Shown: positions 19,119 to 29,152, counted from the first letter of the stretch. The stretch: 64,000 bases of DNA from UBA7985 sp038141425 (GCA_038141425.1 JAYQIC010000001.1:1-64000); one strand, 5' to 3'. The notes: generated by a model from the letters alone, not told the origin. A program made the numbers and translations.

Positions 19119-19472
19119 CTATTCTTTTCCTGGGGATTTTCCAAACTCCGGAAGCAGACCGACTTCGGCGATGATTTTTGCGCGATCAACAAATATGTAG
19201 ACCTCGCTTTTCTTTGCTCCCAGCTCCTTATCTATCCAGTTCAAAGCCTCCATTTCCGATAAGATTTGTGAGAACGTGGAACGTGACGGCTTATTTTTCC
19301 GCCAAACACTGTAAATTTTGTCGATATTCCAATGCTCAGTATCGAACTCAGCCACGTAGCAGAGCAGCATTGCTGTCAACACCCCGTATTTTCTTGAGAT
19401 TACGTCGACGTGTTTCACGGCATTCAGGCAAAGCAAATGGGAAATAAAGGTGGCGCAGCACGCCACTTCCAC
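19119..19472 (-). CDS. Winged-helix-like small protein (paralogue 2)
   Basis: The product is paralogous to the protein at 18237-18536: RKYGVLTAMLLCYVAEF, WNIDKIYSVWRKNKPSRST, SQILSEMEALNWIDKELGAKKSEVY. The first 17 or so residues as called (CCATFISHLLCLN) do not align, so translation may begin later, around the VKHVDVISRKYG segment. It may have a DNA-binding role by analogy with winged-helix regulators, especially because KPSRST sits where a recognition helix would be. Like its twin it points toward the Wzc-type operon. Two diverged copies flanking a shared AT-rich spacer suggest duplication and specialisation. Confidence 0.6.
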   Translation of the reverse strand: MEVACCATFISHLLCLNAVKHVDVISRKYGVLTAMLLCYVAEFDTEHWNIDKIYSVWRKNKPSRSTFSQILSEMEALNWIDKELGAKKSEVYIFVDRAKIIAEVGLLPEFGKSPGKE

Positions 19473-19593
19473 ACGCTTACATCAGTTTATTTTTGAATTA
19501 AGGATTCTTTTTCAAATTTCGATCACATCTCGCCGATGAGCTTGATCTTCGTGCCATTTCGGCATCGGTCATGGTGGTGCGCCTTAAGTCAAG

Positions 19594-21067
19594 TCAACCA
19601 AGCGCGATGCCGATGTTCTTGGTCTGCACGTAGTTGTAGAGCGCCTCGCGGCCTTTTTCCCGGCCGTAGCCCGATTTACCAAAGCCTCCAAAGGGTGTCT
19701 CAACCCCGCCCGCGAACCATTCATTGACGTAAATCTGGCCCGCCCGCAGCTTCTGTGCAGCGGCTGTTGCCCGGTCGAGATCGCGGGTGAAGACCCCGGC
19801 CACAAGCCCGTATTCGGTGCCGTTGGCAATGCGCAGGGCTTCTTCATCGCTGCTGAACTTCATCACCGACAGCACCGGGCCGAAAACTTCTTCCTGTGCG
19901 ATGTTCATCGCTTCGGTGACACCATCAAAAACCGTGGGCTCGAGGAAATAGCCAGGCTGGTTCAATTTGCGCCCGCCGGTAACCGCGCGCGCGCCCTCGG
20001 CCTCGGCGCGCTGGCAGATGGCCTCAGCGCGGTCGCGCTGGCCCTCGGAGACCATGGCGCCCATGTTGGCACCAAAGGCTGGGCGCTCCAGACCGGGGCC
20101 GACGGACAGGCCCTTGGCCATGTCCGCAACGCGCTCGACCATCTCATCGTGGATGCTTTCGTGCACGACCATGCGCGAGAAGGCTGAACACACCTGCCCG
20201 GCGTTGAAGTAGACCCCCACCGAATGCTATCGAGCACCTGCTGCGGATCCGCGTCGGGGTAGACGATGCCCGCCGACTTTCCACCCAGTTCCAGGACACA
20301 AGGGACGACCCGCTTCGCCGCTGCAACCGCAACAGCAGTCCCGGTGACGACTGAACCGGTGAAGACGATCTGGCTGACATCCGGATGCGCTGTCAGCGCT
20401 GCGCCAGCCTCCGCCCCGTGACCACAGAGGATGTTGACGGCACCGGCGGGAAACCTGCCGCCTCGGCAGCCTCGCCGAAGATGAAGTGCGAAAACGGGTC
20501 GATCTCAGGGGTTTTAACCACGACTGCGTTACCGGTAGCCAGAGCTGGGCCGATGCCGCGGGCGGTAATTTCCAGCGGGAAGTTCCAGGGAATGATCTGC
20601 CCCGAGACGCCGTAGGGTTCATAGGTGGTAAAGTCGAAGTAGGACGCACCGAGCGGGATCGAACGACCCTCTAGGCTTTCGGCCTGGTTGCCGTAGAACT
20701 CGAGGAAGCGCGCGGCGCTGTCGACCTCGATCTCCGCCTCCCACAGCGGCTTGCCGCTCTCCAGCGTCAGCAGCGGGGCAACGCGGTCCTTGTTGGCGCT
20801 GATATAGGCCGACATCTTCTGGATCATGCGCGCCCGCTCGACCGGTCGCAGGTCGGACAGGGCGCCGCTGTCGTGCACGGCTTGAGCGGCTTGCACAGCG
20901 CGGTCGACATCGGCAGCGTCGGCAGCGGCCTGCTGGCTGAGGGCCTCGCCGTTGTTGGGATTGTCGACGGCAATCGTGCCCGCCCCGCCCTCGACCCAGG
21001 CACCGTTGATGTAGTTCTTGTAGAGGTCGGCAACGGCGGTCATGGCGGGGCGCTCCAGCGGGTTCAT
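19594..21067 (-). CDS. NAD(P)-dependent aldehyde dehydrogenase, frameshifted
   Basis: Two open frames (21067-20393 and 20220-19594) plus the stretch between them form one enzyme of about 490 residues, with shifts near 20400 and 20225. Visible motifs are IPWNFPLEI (cofactor binding), LELGGKSA carrying the general base Glu, and FNAGQVCSA with the catalytic Cys. The end, EVFGPVLSVMKF then NEWFAGGVETPFGGFGKSGYGRE, is typical of the broad-specificity ALDH superfamily. It oxidises an aldehyde to the acid. The neighbours do not reveal the substrate. An alternative start is the Met nine codons in (MTAVADLYKNYI). It is divergently transcribed from the flavoprotein gene at 21376. Confidence 0.85.
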
Positions 21068-21375
21068 GGATCCAAGGGTCTATCATGGATGGCTAAACCC
21101 TGCGAGACGCCGCGTCCTACGCTGCTGCGACCCTGGCACCGGATTTCCGACATGGTGAGGGGGCATTGGTCCTGAACCGCTCTGGCCTCAAAGCTGGCGC
21201 CGGGTCACGCGGCGCAGGTGCGCTGCCGCTTGGCGCAAGGCCGAGCAGCACCCTCGACAGTGACTGGCTATAGTGCTTCGCGACGCCGCGTCCTAAACTG
21301 ACACCCACAGCAGCAGCTTTGCCGCAGCGCGCCTAAAACCGCCTCACAATCCCAGCCTTGCCGGAGACACACCGC
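21068..21375. promoter_or_regulatory. Divergent promoter region with a 14-base direct repeat
   Basis: About 310 bases separate two divergent genes. GACGCCGCGTCCTA occurs at 21106-21119 and again at 21282-21295, one copy near each gene's start. A shared regulator could bind both, but the evidence is only the exact repetition. Confidence 0.3.
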
Positions 21376-22744
21376 GTGCCCCAACCGACCCGCCAGATCG
21401 ACACGCTCATCATCGGCGCGGGTGCTGCTGGGATGCAGGCCGGTGCCTTTGCAGCCGCGCGCGGCGGGTCCGTTCTTGTCATCGACCACGCCAAGTCACC
21501 GGGCGAGAAGATCCGGATCTCCGGCGGGGGCCGCTGCAATTTCACCAACATGCATACCAAGCCGGGCGCCTTCCTCAGCCAGAACCCGCACTTCGCCAAG
21601 TCCGCGCTCAAGCGCTACACGCAGTGGGGATTTCATCGATCTGGTCGCCCAACATGGCATCGCCTACCACGAGAAGACGCTGGGGCAGCTGTTCTGTGAC
21701 AACAGCGCCAAGGACATCATTCAAATGCTGCTCGATGAGATGGCCCCGCAGCGGCGCGCGCAGCTGTGGCTGTCGACAAGGCTGCTTGGCGCGGTCAGGA
21801 CCGCCGAGGGCTTTGAGGCCGAGCTCGAGCGCGAGGGCACACGGCACCGGGTGACGGCCCGACATCTCGTGGTTGCCTGCGGGGGAAAGTCGATCCCCAA
21901 GATGGGTGCGACGGGCTTGGGTTATGACCTGGCTGAACAGTTCGGACTGGCCGTGACCGAAACCCGGCCGGCTCTGGTTCCTCTGACCTTCACCGATGCC
22001 CTGTTGGATTGGTGCAAGGCACTGGCCGGTGTGGCAGTGCCAGCGGCGCGGGTGTCCTGCGATGGCACGGGCGGTCGGGCGCAGTTCGATGAGGCCGTGC
22101 TCTTCACCCACCGTGGGCTGTCCGGTCCGGCTGTCCTGCAGATCTCCAGCTTCTGGCGGGAGGGTGAACCGGTCTCCCTGGATCTGGCGCCGGGTATCGA
22201 CCTCGCAGCGCGCCTGGAAGAAACGGCGGCAGGAAGCAGGGCGTCAGGGGCTGGCGACGGTCCTTGGTGAGACACTGCCCAATCGACTGGCAAGCGCGGT
22301 GATCGATGCCGTACTGGGTAGCGACCCCACGGATGCGCGGGCGCTGGACAGGCCCGGGGACAGGCACGGGGAAAGGCACGGCGCGGGGCGCTTCCCGGGA
22401 CGGCGGCGGTTCCGGGGACGAGAACGGTCACAATCGCCGGGATACGATGCCGTCCGCGCTCCGGATCGGCGACCAGCCAGACCGAGTCCTCAGCGCAATC
22501 GCCCGGCGGGTCGGGGCCTGGCAGGTTACCCCAACCGGGACCGAAGGCTACCGCACCGCCGAGGTGACGCTCGGCGGCGTCGATACCGCGGGGCTCAGCT
22601 CACGGGACATGCAGGCGCGAGGTGCCGGGGCTGTACTTCATCGGTGAAGCGGTGGACGTTACCGGATGGCTGGGAGGCTATAACTTCCAATGGGCCTGGT
22701 CATCGGGATGGGCTGCGGGTACGGCGATCGCCGAGCGCACTTGA
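21376..22744 (+). CDS. HI0933/BaiN-family flavoprotein, frameshifted
   Basis: From the GTG at 21376 the product starts with a Rossmann FAD motif (LIIGAGAAGMQAG), then GEKIRISGGGRCNFTN, the family hallmark. After a shift near 21630 it continues with ACGGKSIPKMGATGLGYDLAEQFG and FTHRGLSGPAVLQISSFW. More shifts near 22235, 22440 and 22620 lead to GTEGYRTAEVTLGGVDT and to the C-terminal VPGLYFIGEAVDVTGWLGGY, all normal for the family, and the stop at 22744. Between about 22335 and 22440 there is a low-complexity GGGGA/CGGGG-rich insertion not expected in the family. Relatives are NAD(P)H-dependent flavin oxidoreductases of uncertain physiological substrate. Confidence 0.8.
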
Positions 22745-22786
22745 GCCTGTTCCGGCGCGGCGAACGCGTTGGAGTTCGTCGCTGAA

Positions 22787-22985
22787 ACGACATTCAAAGC
22801 GGAGCGTGTTGAGTGTCAATCGAAAGAGGTTGCGCCGACCTTGTCTCGACCGCTTCGTGGTCTTCGCCAAGGCGTCGCGCAATTCGAAACCAACAAAAAA
22901 AGCCACGCCGGGGAAGCCCGGCGTGACCGCTTAACTACGCGTGGGAGGGCCGAAGGCCGCGAAGCGGCCAAGGCCCGAGCGCGCC
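22787..22985 (+). repeat. Composite hairpin repeat, copy 1 (modules C-B-terminator-A)
   Basis: This 200-base element is the same, module for module, as the inverted one at 49566-49790. It has CAAAGCGGAGCGTGTTGAGTG (module C, about 22795), then the imperfect hairpin GTTGCGCCGACC...GGCGTCGCGC (module B, 22829-22882), then a perfect 9-base stem CACGCCGGG/CCCGGCGTG, then module A with nested stems GGGCC/GGCCC and GGCCGC/GCGGCC around GAA (22945-22985). The module cores contain GCGAAGC or a close variant, a sequence known to fold into an unusually stable mini-hairpin. Confidence 0.75.
22894..22925 (-). terminator. Intrinsic terminator of the aap operon (inside the hairpin repeat)
   Basis: Read on the minus strand, the stem CACGCCGGG/CCCGGCGTG with a CTTC loop is followed by GGC and a run of at least seven T. 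It lies about 80 bases after the stop of aapP, at the right distance to end the aapJQMP transcript. Confidence 0.75.
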
Positions 22986-23003
22986 ACCAAAACCAAGGCG
23001 ACG

Positions 23004-23753
23004 CTAGCCGTCCTGCTTGTCGTAAAGAATGTCCGCCAGGAACTCCTTGAGGCGCTCTGACTTGGGCTGCTCGAAGAACTCGATCGGTGGCGCCACCTCC
23101 ACGATCTGGCCCTGGTCCATGAAAATCACCCGGTCAGCGACTTTCTTGGCGAAACCCATTTCGTGGGTCACCACCAGCATGGTCATGCCTTCCTCGGCCA
23201 GCTCGATCATGGTGTCCAGCACCTCCTTGATCATCTCCGGATCCAGCGCGGACGTCGGCTCGTCGAACAGCATCACCTTGGGCTGCATGCACAGCGAGCG
23301 CGCGATCGCCACCCGCTGCTGCTGACCACCCGAAAGCTGCCCGGGGTACTTATTCGCCTGCTCGGGAATGCGCACCCGCTCGAGGTAATACATGGCCCGG
23401 TCGACCGCATCTTTCCGCGGCATCTTGCGCACCCACATGGGCGCGAGAATGCAGTTCTCCAGAATGGTCAGGTGCGGGAACAGGTTGAAGTGCTGGAACA
23501 CCATCCCGACTTCGCGCCGGATCGCCTCGATCTGCTCGAGGTTGTTGGTCAGCTCCACCCCGTCCACAACGATCTTGCCGCGCTGATGCTCCTCAAGCCG
23601 GTTGATACAGCGGATCAGCGTCGACTTGCCCGAACCCGAAGGCCCCGCAATCACGATCCGCTCCTTGGGCTTTACGCTCAGGTCGATGTCCTTGAGAACG
23701 TGGAAAGTGCCGAACCATTTGTTCAGGCCAGAGATGTTTACGATATCTTCCAT
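23004..23753 (-). CDS. aapP: Amino-acid ABC transporter ATP-binding protein AapP
   Basis: This 249-residue ATPase powers uptake of amino acids through the AapQM permeases. Walker A GPSGSGKST is at about residue 37, the Q-loop follows in REVGMVFQHFN, the signature is LSGGQQQRVAIARSL near 140, Walker B is VMLFDEPTSALD near 165, and the switch His lies in VVTHEMGFAKKVADR. Sequence and length are those of the polar amino-acid ATPases (GlnQ/AapP). It starts 11 bases after the stop of the permease gene aapM and is the last gene of aapJQMP; a hairpin terminator follows. Confidence 0.95.
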   Translation of the reverse strand: MEDIVNISGLNKWFGTFHVLKDIDLSVKPKERIVIAGPSGSGKSTLIRCINRLEEHQRGKIVVDGVELTNNLEQIEAIRREVGMVFQHFNLFPHLTILENCILAPMWVRKMPRKDAVDRAMYYLERVRIPEQANKYPGQLSGGQQQRVAIARSLCMQPKVMLFDEPTSALDPEMIKEVLDTMIELAEEGMTMLVVTHEMGFAKKVADRVIFMDQGQIVEVAPPIEFFEQPKSERLKEFLADILYDKQDG

Positions 23754-23764
23754 GGGGCGCGTCT

Positions 23765-26180
23765 CTATCGCTGCTTAAGAATGCCAAACCGCTCTTCAAG
23801 CCACATGGAGTAGCGCGAGAGGCCGAACATAAAGATGAAAAAGAATACGGCGACGTAGATCAGGCCCTCGAGAAGGGTCTGGTTCCACTCCACCGGGTCA
23901 CAATCTTGTTGCGCATGACCGTCAACACGTCGAGCAGGCCGATCACGATCACCAGGGTGGTGTCCTTGAACAGGCCGATGAGAGTGTTCACGATCGCCGG
24001 GATAACGGTACGGGTCGCCTGCGGTACGATGATCAGGTTGGTTTCCTGCCAGTAGGACAGACCCAGCGACTGGGCCGCCTCGTACTGCCCTTTCGGGATG
24101 GCTTGCAGACCGCCGCGGATGACCTCGGCCATGTAGGCCGTGCCGAACAGACAGACGGCAACTAGGGTCGCCACCAGCGGCTGGGGCTGGAACTGGATCG
24201 GCAGGATCAGCGGCAGGACGAACACCGACATGATCAGGATGGTGATCAGCGGTACCCGCGCATGCCTTCGATGAAGCCGGTGGACAGATAGCGCACGACC
24301 GGCAGGGTCGATTGCCGCCCCAGCGCCAGCAGAATGCCGGCCCGCAGTGCAAAGGCCGACCCCACCAGACCGAGGATCATGGTGATCAGCACCCCGCCCC
24401 AGGTGTTCTCGACCGCAACGTGGGTCAGGAACACGACGTTGCCCGGCGCGTGATCGCCGCGCGCTTCGGCAAGGTCGGCGGCATCGATGCGGTCGTCGGC
24501 GTTGATATCGTCATCCGCGTCGACGATACCATCACGGTTCATGTCGTAGACCGGTTGGTCCTGATAGCCCGCCCAGGCCGCGTCCTGATCCGCCTGCTCC
24601 AGGCCCAGAGACGCCGGGTCACGGGTCATGGTCGCCGTTAGCAGGATCGGCTCAGGCAGCGCGCCGAGGTTGCGGTGCGCGCCGTACTTGGCGTTCAGGT
24701 CCTTGACCGAAAGCTCTTCGATCGGGTGCGGTGAGAAGTCCAACAAGCCGCGCTTGTGCTCGAACTGTGGGTTGTTGATCACCGTCCCCCAGATGGCGAT
24801 GACGATCGCAAAACCCATGACGAACTGCAGGAACCGCAACAGCGGCCGCGCCACCCGCCCCAGCCGCGTGCGTGCGATAATCACGCCCAGCAGCACCAGC
24901 ACCACCAGTGCCGCCAGCGCGATCAGCAGGCGCCCCATCTCCGCCGAGGTGATGTCGTTGAAGGTCGACGACAGGCCGTAGAGCGTCCGCCCGAAACCGG
25001 GCGCCATCACTTCGACCGTCTCCCCCTGACTGGTCTGCACAGACCACTGATCAACGAAGACCAACGACTGGCCCTCGACCCACTGCCCGCTCTCACGCGA
25101 CAGCCGCATGGCGACCTGCGCCCGGGCATCGTCGTACTGGGCCTGGGTCATCTCTTCGATCGGAACGTTGGGATAGGACCCCTGGATCGGCTCGAAGTGC
25201 GACAGCTTCAGCGCTGCGCCCGAGAGCACAAAGAAGGCAATAAAAGGGAAGGCCCCCGTGGTCAGCCCCAGCACCATGCCAACGCTGCCTTCGCGCAGGC
25301 GCGGCACCATGACAAAGGCCAGCGCCGGGATCAGCAGCAGCGCCACCAGCAGCGGCCGCCACAGCTGGTCGCGGTCGTAGGCGTTCACCAGCAGCTGCCA
25401 GTAGTTCTTCTTGAACATGGTGTGGCAGGCGCCGTCGTTGGACTTGCCCCACTGCACGAAACCGCGCAGCTGTTCGACACCTTCAGCCGCCGGATCGATG
25501 CTGCGGGCCTCAAGCGAGGTCGCAATCAGCGCCCCGGCACCGGCCCAATCGAGCTGGTCCGGTCCCTCGACGAAGAACTTCTCGGCATCGGGGTGAACCG
25601 TATCGCCCTCATAAGCGCGCGTGAGCTTGGGGTCCCGGGTCTCGGCCGGGGCCTCGCCCTCGGCGCCGTCGGCGATCCAGGCTTCGATGGCTGCGCGCCG
25701 GTCAGCCTGCGCGGCGTCAAACTTGGCCCATTCGGCGTTGTTGGCCTCGACGTTGGCAGCATTCTTGAGCAGGTCGGCATAGGACTTGGGAATATCGGTC
25801 GCGGCAAGGTTGGACAGGTTCTTGACGAAGGCCTTGAACCGGCGGTCGTCGAAGGCGCTGCCCGGGGTACCGCTGATCCGCTCCAGCCGGCGCTGCTCCG
25901 AACGCAGCGAACCCAGCCGCTCTTCGAGCAGGGTCGCCTGCGTCGCCATACGGCAGGCCTGCTGGGTCTGACCGTGCGAGGTGCTGCTCAGCACCGACCA
26001 GTCAAAGAAACCCCAGATGACCCAGATGAACAGCAGCCCGATGACCACAGTGGCAATGCTGTTGAGCACGCCGGAGAACAGGTTTTCGCGCAGCCACTTG
26101 ACCGGACCGGTGTAGCCCGGCGGCGGTGCCTGATCGGGCAGGTATTCGTCGAGGCGGCGGAAGAATGATTGATCTGACAT
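23765..26180 (-). CDS. aapM: Amino-acid ABC transporter permease AapM, oversized, with EF-hand-like insertion; frameshifted
   Basis: The N-terminal frame (26180-24246) and the C-terminal frames (24231-23860, then to 23765) join with shifts near 24240 and 23900 into about 800 residues; AapM is usually near 380. The end is a normal permease domain: ITMILGLVGSAFALRAGILLALG, then FGTAYMAEVIRGGLQAIPKGQYEAAQSLG (the EAA loop), then VIPAIVNTLIGLFKDTTLV. The start (PPPGYTGPVKWLRENLFS) is also AapM-like. Extra in between are a coiled, charged region (about residues 90-230) and several added membrane helices. Before the permease domain (24461-24550) lies a loop with two EF-hand-like motifs, DMNRDGIVDADD and DINADDRIDAAD. 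The protein imports amino acids with AapQ, AapP and AapJ. Confidence 0.85.
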
Positions 26181-26196
26181 CGTGCGTCTCCCTGCC

Positions 26197-27926
26197 CTAG
26201 CGCTCGACCAGCTTCACGCGCTCGTTGACGGTATTCATCACGGCGGAGATCAGCAGGAGTTGGTGAGGTAGGCCAGCATGATGATCGCAGTGATCTCGAT
26301 GGCGTGACCCTTCTGGTTGAGGATGGTCCCGTGGAAGATCGAGGTGATTTCCGGGAATGAGATAATCGCCGCCAGCGAGCTGTTCTTCATCAGGTTCATG
26401 TACTGAGAGTTTAGCGGCGGAATGATTACCCGCAGGGCCTGTGGGATAACGATCAGGTTGGTGATCTGCCCCCGGCGCAGGCCCACGGAATTTGCGGCTT
26501 CGGTCTGGCCCTTGTCCACCGACTGGATGCCGGCGCGCACGGTTTCGGCGATGAAGGCCGAGGTATAGATCGCCAGTGCGACCACCAGGATCCAGAAGCC
26601 GTTAACGATCTGCAGGCCACCGGAAGCCGCCGTGTAGCGACCGAACTTGTTCGGGGTCGGCACCGAGATGCCGATCGGACCGCCAATTGCGACGAAGATA
26701 GCAACGACCACAACCACAAAAACTGCCAGCTTGAGCAGCAGCGTGTTGGGCCGTTCGCCGGTACGGTTCTGGATGTCTTCAGCACGGATATCAATCAGCG
26801 TCGCGATGCAGTTGGCGATCACCAGCGCGATGATGAAGACCCAGAACATGGTCCAGCTGACCATGGGCGGGATCGAGCTTTCGATCATCAGCGCGTTGAT
26901 CAGCAGCACAATGACCGCCGCAGAGCGGAAGATGATGCCGATGGCCTTGACCCGGGGTTCGTTGTGTAGCCGCTCACGCGCTTCAATCCGGGAAGACACG
27001 AAGTAAGCCGCGATAAACAGCACGGCCCAGACCAGCAGGTAAAAGGCCGTCGCGGCGAAGACCACCGAATTGCTGATGCCGATCACCATGCCAGCACCAA
27101 AAATCGCAAGGAACACAACGGCGACCAGCAGCAGCCCCAACCACACGTATAGCGTATCCAGCTCGCGATCGTTGAACGCGCGCGCCATATCATCGCGGCG
27201 GGCCAGAACCAGCGCTGCACCGCCGCCCAGCAGAATAGCCACCAGCAAGCCGACCAAGGGCTCGCCCATGGACGAACTGGTCAGCGAGACGGTTTTGAAC
27301 AGCTGCCAGTCAAATGGCACCAGCTTGAGCCAGGTCGTATCCCCGCTCACCCCGTCGCCGAACTGCAGCGCCGGGAGGATGAGTTTCTCGTTGGAGATCG
27401 ACAGCCCCAGCGGGCCGGAAATCGGTGCGGAAGCGACGATATTGGGCAGGGTCAGCGCCAGCGCAAAGGCGAACAGCAGCCAGACCGCGAGAGGAATATT
27501 CCGCAGCAGCTCGACGTAAACCGTCGCAGCGCGCGCAACCAGCCAGTTGTTGGACAGGCGAGCCAGCCCCATGAAGAAGCCGAGGAAAGTCGCGACGAAG
27601 ATACCGATCAGCGACACAATGATGGTGTTGACGTAGCCCAGCGCCACGAAGCGGAACACCAGATCGTTATTCTTGAGCGGGATCGGGAAGAAGGGTGAGG
27701 GGTCGTAACTGCCCGGCGTGGCCATGAAGCCCAGACCGAAGTTGCCCGACCGGCGCAGCAGGTTCACCTGGGCGTTATTCACGAAATAGACAGTGGCAAA
27801 AACGATCAGCCCGACAATAAAGGTCTGGACCAGAATGTTTCGCAGCCAACGGGTAGCGAAGATGTTTCGCGGACCGCCCGTTTGAGGCGCGGAGCCACCG
27901 TCAGCGGACAGGTGTGAAGTTGTCAT
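26197..27926 (-). CDS. aapQ: Amino-acid ABC transporter permease AapQ, enlarged; C-terminal frameshift
   Basis: The ATG at 27926 (MTTSHLSADGGSAPQ) is chosen because the upstream 38 codons of the open frame look non-coding. The protein has about 576 residues, versus about 400 for typical AapQ. The first half has NLLRRSGNFGLGFM and VNTIIVSLIGIFVATFLGFFMGLARLS; the last part has IAETVRAGIQSVDKGQTEAANSVGLRRG (EAA loop) and NSQYMNLMKNSSLAAIISFPE. In between is an added block of four or five membrane helices (about residues 190-380). The open frame breaks after AYLT at about 26253; a one-base correction gives LLISAVMNTVNERVKLVER and the stop at 26197, 17 bases before aapM starts. Confidence 0.9.
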
Positions 27927-28038
27927 GGTGCTGGCAGTTTTCAGTGAATGTTTCGCACGTCTGGAGCGACGCAGGTTGCTCGGGTGATTAGCCTCTATGG
28001 CCGCATTTGCAAAAATCAAAAATATCATCTGCGGGGCC

Positions 28039-28082
28039 AAAAAATAAGGGCGCCTGCCACGCGGGGTGGAAGGCGCCCTGAG
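28039..28082 (-). terminator. Hairpin terminator/attenuator after aapJ
   Basis: On the minus strand the stem AGGGCGCCT/AGGCGCCCT, enclosing a loop of about 17 bases, is followed by TATTTTTT. It lies 55 bases after the aapJ stop. It probably ends most transcripts there, so the abundant binding protein is made in excess of the permeases, with partial readthrough into aapQMP. Confidence 0.75.
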
Positions 28083-28135
28083 CTCAGCCCCGGCGGACCG
28101 GGTCTGAGCCTAGCAAGTCAGAGCTTGCGACGTTC

Positions 28136-29152
28136 TTAGCGGAACGGTGGAGCGTACAGGATGCCGCCATCGGTCCACAGAGCGTTCAGGCCGCGGTCCA
28201 GACCAACTGCGGTGTCTGGGCCTACGTTACGCTCGAAGGACTCAGCGTAGTTACCAACCTGAGAGATGGCGTTCAGGAACGCATCGTCAGCCAGGCCGAG
28301 CATCGCGCCGTAGCCACCTTCAACACCCAGCAGACGCTTCACGCCAGCAGATGCATCAGCGTCAGCAGCCATAGCAGCAGCGTTGTCGGAGGTGATGCCG
28401 AGTTCTTCAGCAATGATCATAGCGTTCAGGGTCCAACGAACGATGTCGCCCCATACTTCGTCGCCCTGACGGGTCACTGGGCCCAGTGGCTCCTTGGAGA
28501 CGATTTCTGGCAGGATCACGTGCGCAGATGGATCAGGGAACGTGGTACGGTTAGCAGCCAGACCGGAAGCGTCGGTGGTGTAAACGTCACACAGACCAGC
28601 GAGGTATGCTTCGTTGGTTTCCGCAGCGGTGGTCACAACGTACGGGGTGTACGAAATGCCGTTGTCAGCGAAGAAGTCTGCGAGGTTCAGCTCGGTGGTG
28701 GTACCGGTCTGTACACAGACGGTTGCGCCATCGAGATCAGCAGCAGAGGAAACGCCCAGAGCGGTTGGGACCATGAAGCCCTGACCGTCGTAGTAGTTCA
28801 CACCCTGGAACGACAGGCCGAGATCAACGTCACGGGAGAAGGTCCAGGTGGTGTTACGGGACAGCAGGTCGTAGTCGCCGGAGTTCAGGCGGTTGAAACG
28901 CTCGGAGGAGTTTACTGGGAAGTACTCAACCATGTCAGCGTCGCCGAAGATCGCAGCGGAAACCGCGCGGCAAACGTCTACGTCGAGACCGGACCAGCTA
29001 CCATCGTCTGCTTGCTCAGCAAAGCCAGGTACGCCGATGTTAACGCCACAGTTCAGGGCGCCACGAGCGATGGTGTCGGACAGGGTATCAGCCTGAGCGC
29101 CACCGGCAAACGCAACTGCACCAGCAGCTGCAACAAATGCCAACTTTTTCAT
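28136..29152 (-). CDS. aapJ: General L-amino acid ABC transporter periplasmic binding protein AapJ
   Basis: The ATG at 29152 is preceded by GGAAG at good spacing, and gives a signal peptide MKKLAFVAAAGAVAFAGGAQA; the earlier starts in the frame (to 29239) are rejected. The mature protein of about 315 residues has the family pattern: LNCGVNIGVPGFA, WSGLDVDVCRAVSAAIFGD, NRLNSGDYDLLSRNTTWT, FYDGQGF-like NYYDGQGFMV, TTDASGLAANR and GPVTRQGDEVWGDIVRW. It binds amino acids in the periplasm and delivers them to the AapQM channel. It is the first gene of the operon and is followed by a strong hairpin. Confidence 0.95.
   Translation of the reverse strand: MKKLAFVAAAGAVAFAGGAQADTLSDTIARGALNCGVNIGVPGFAEQADDGSWSGLDVDVCRAVSAAIFGDADMVEYFPVNSSERFNRLNSGDYDLLSRNTTWTFSRDVDLGLSFQGVNYYDGQGFMVPTALGVSSAADLDGATVCVQTGTTTELNLADFFADNGISYTPYVVTTAAETNEAYLAGLCDVYTTDASGLAANRTTFPDPSAHVILPEIVSKEPLGPVTRQGDEVWGDIVRWTLNAMIIAEELGITSDNAAAMAADADASAGVKRLLGVEGGYGAMLGLADDAFLNAISQVGNYAESFERNVGPDTAVGLDRGLNALWTDGGILYAPPFR

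Noticed and set aside
22787..22985. A possible CRISPR array or tRNA-like structures in the hairpin repeat
   Set aside because: The repeats are few, long, palindromic and not spaced by unique spacers; no tRNA cloverleaf fits.
24756..26168. A 470-codon plus-strand open frame, the longest opposite aapM
   Set aside because: It is an antisense shadow of the GC-rich aapM gene: Arg/His/Gln-rich, no motif, no ribosome binding site.
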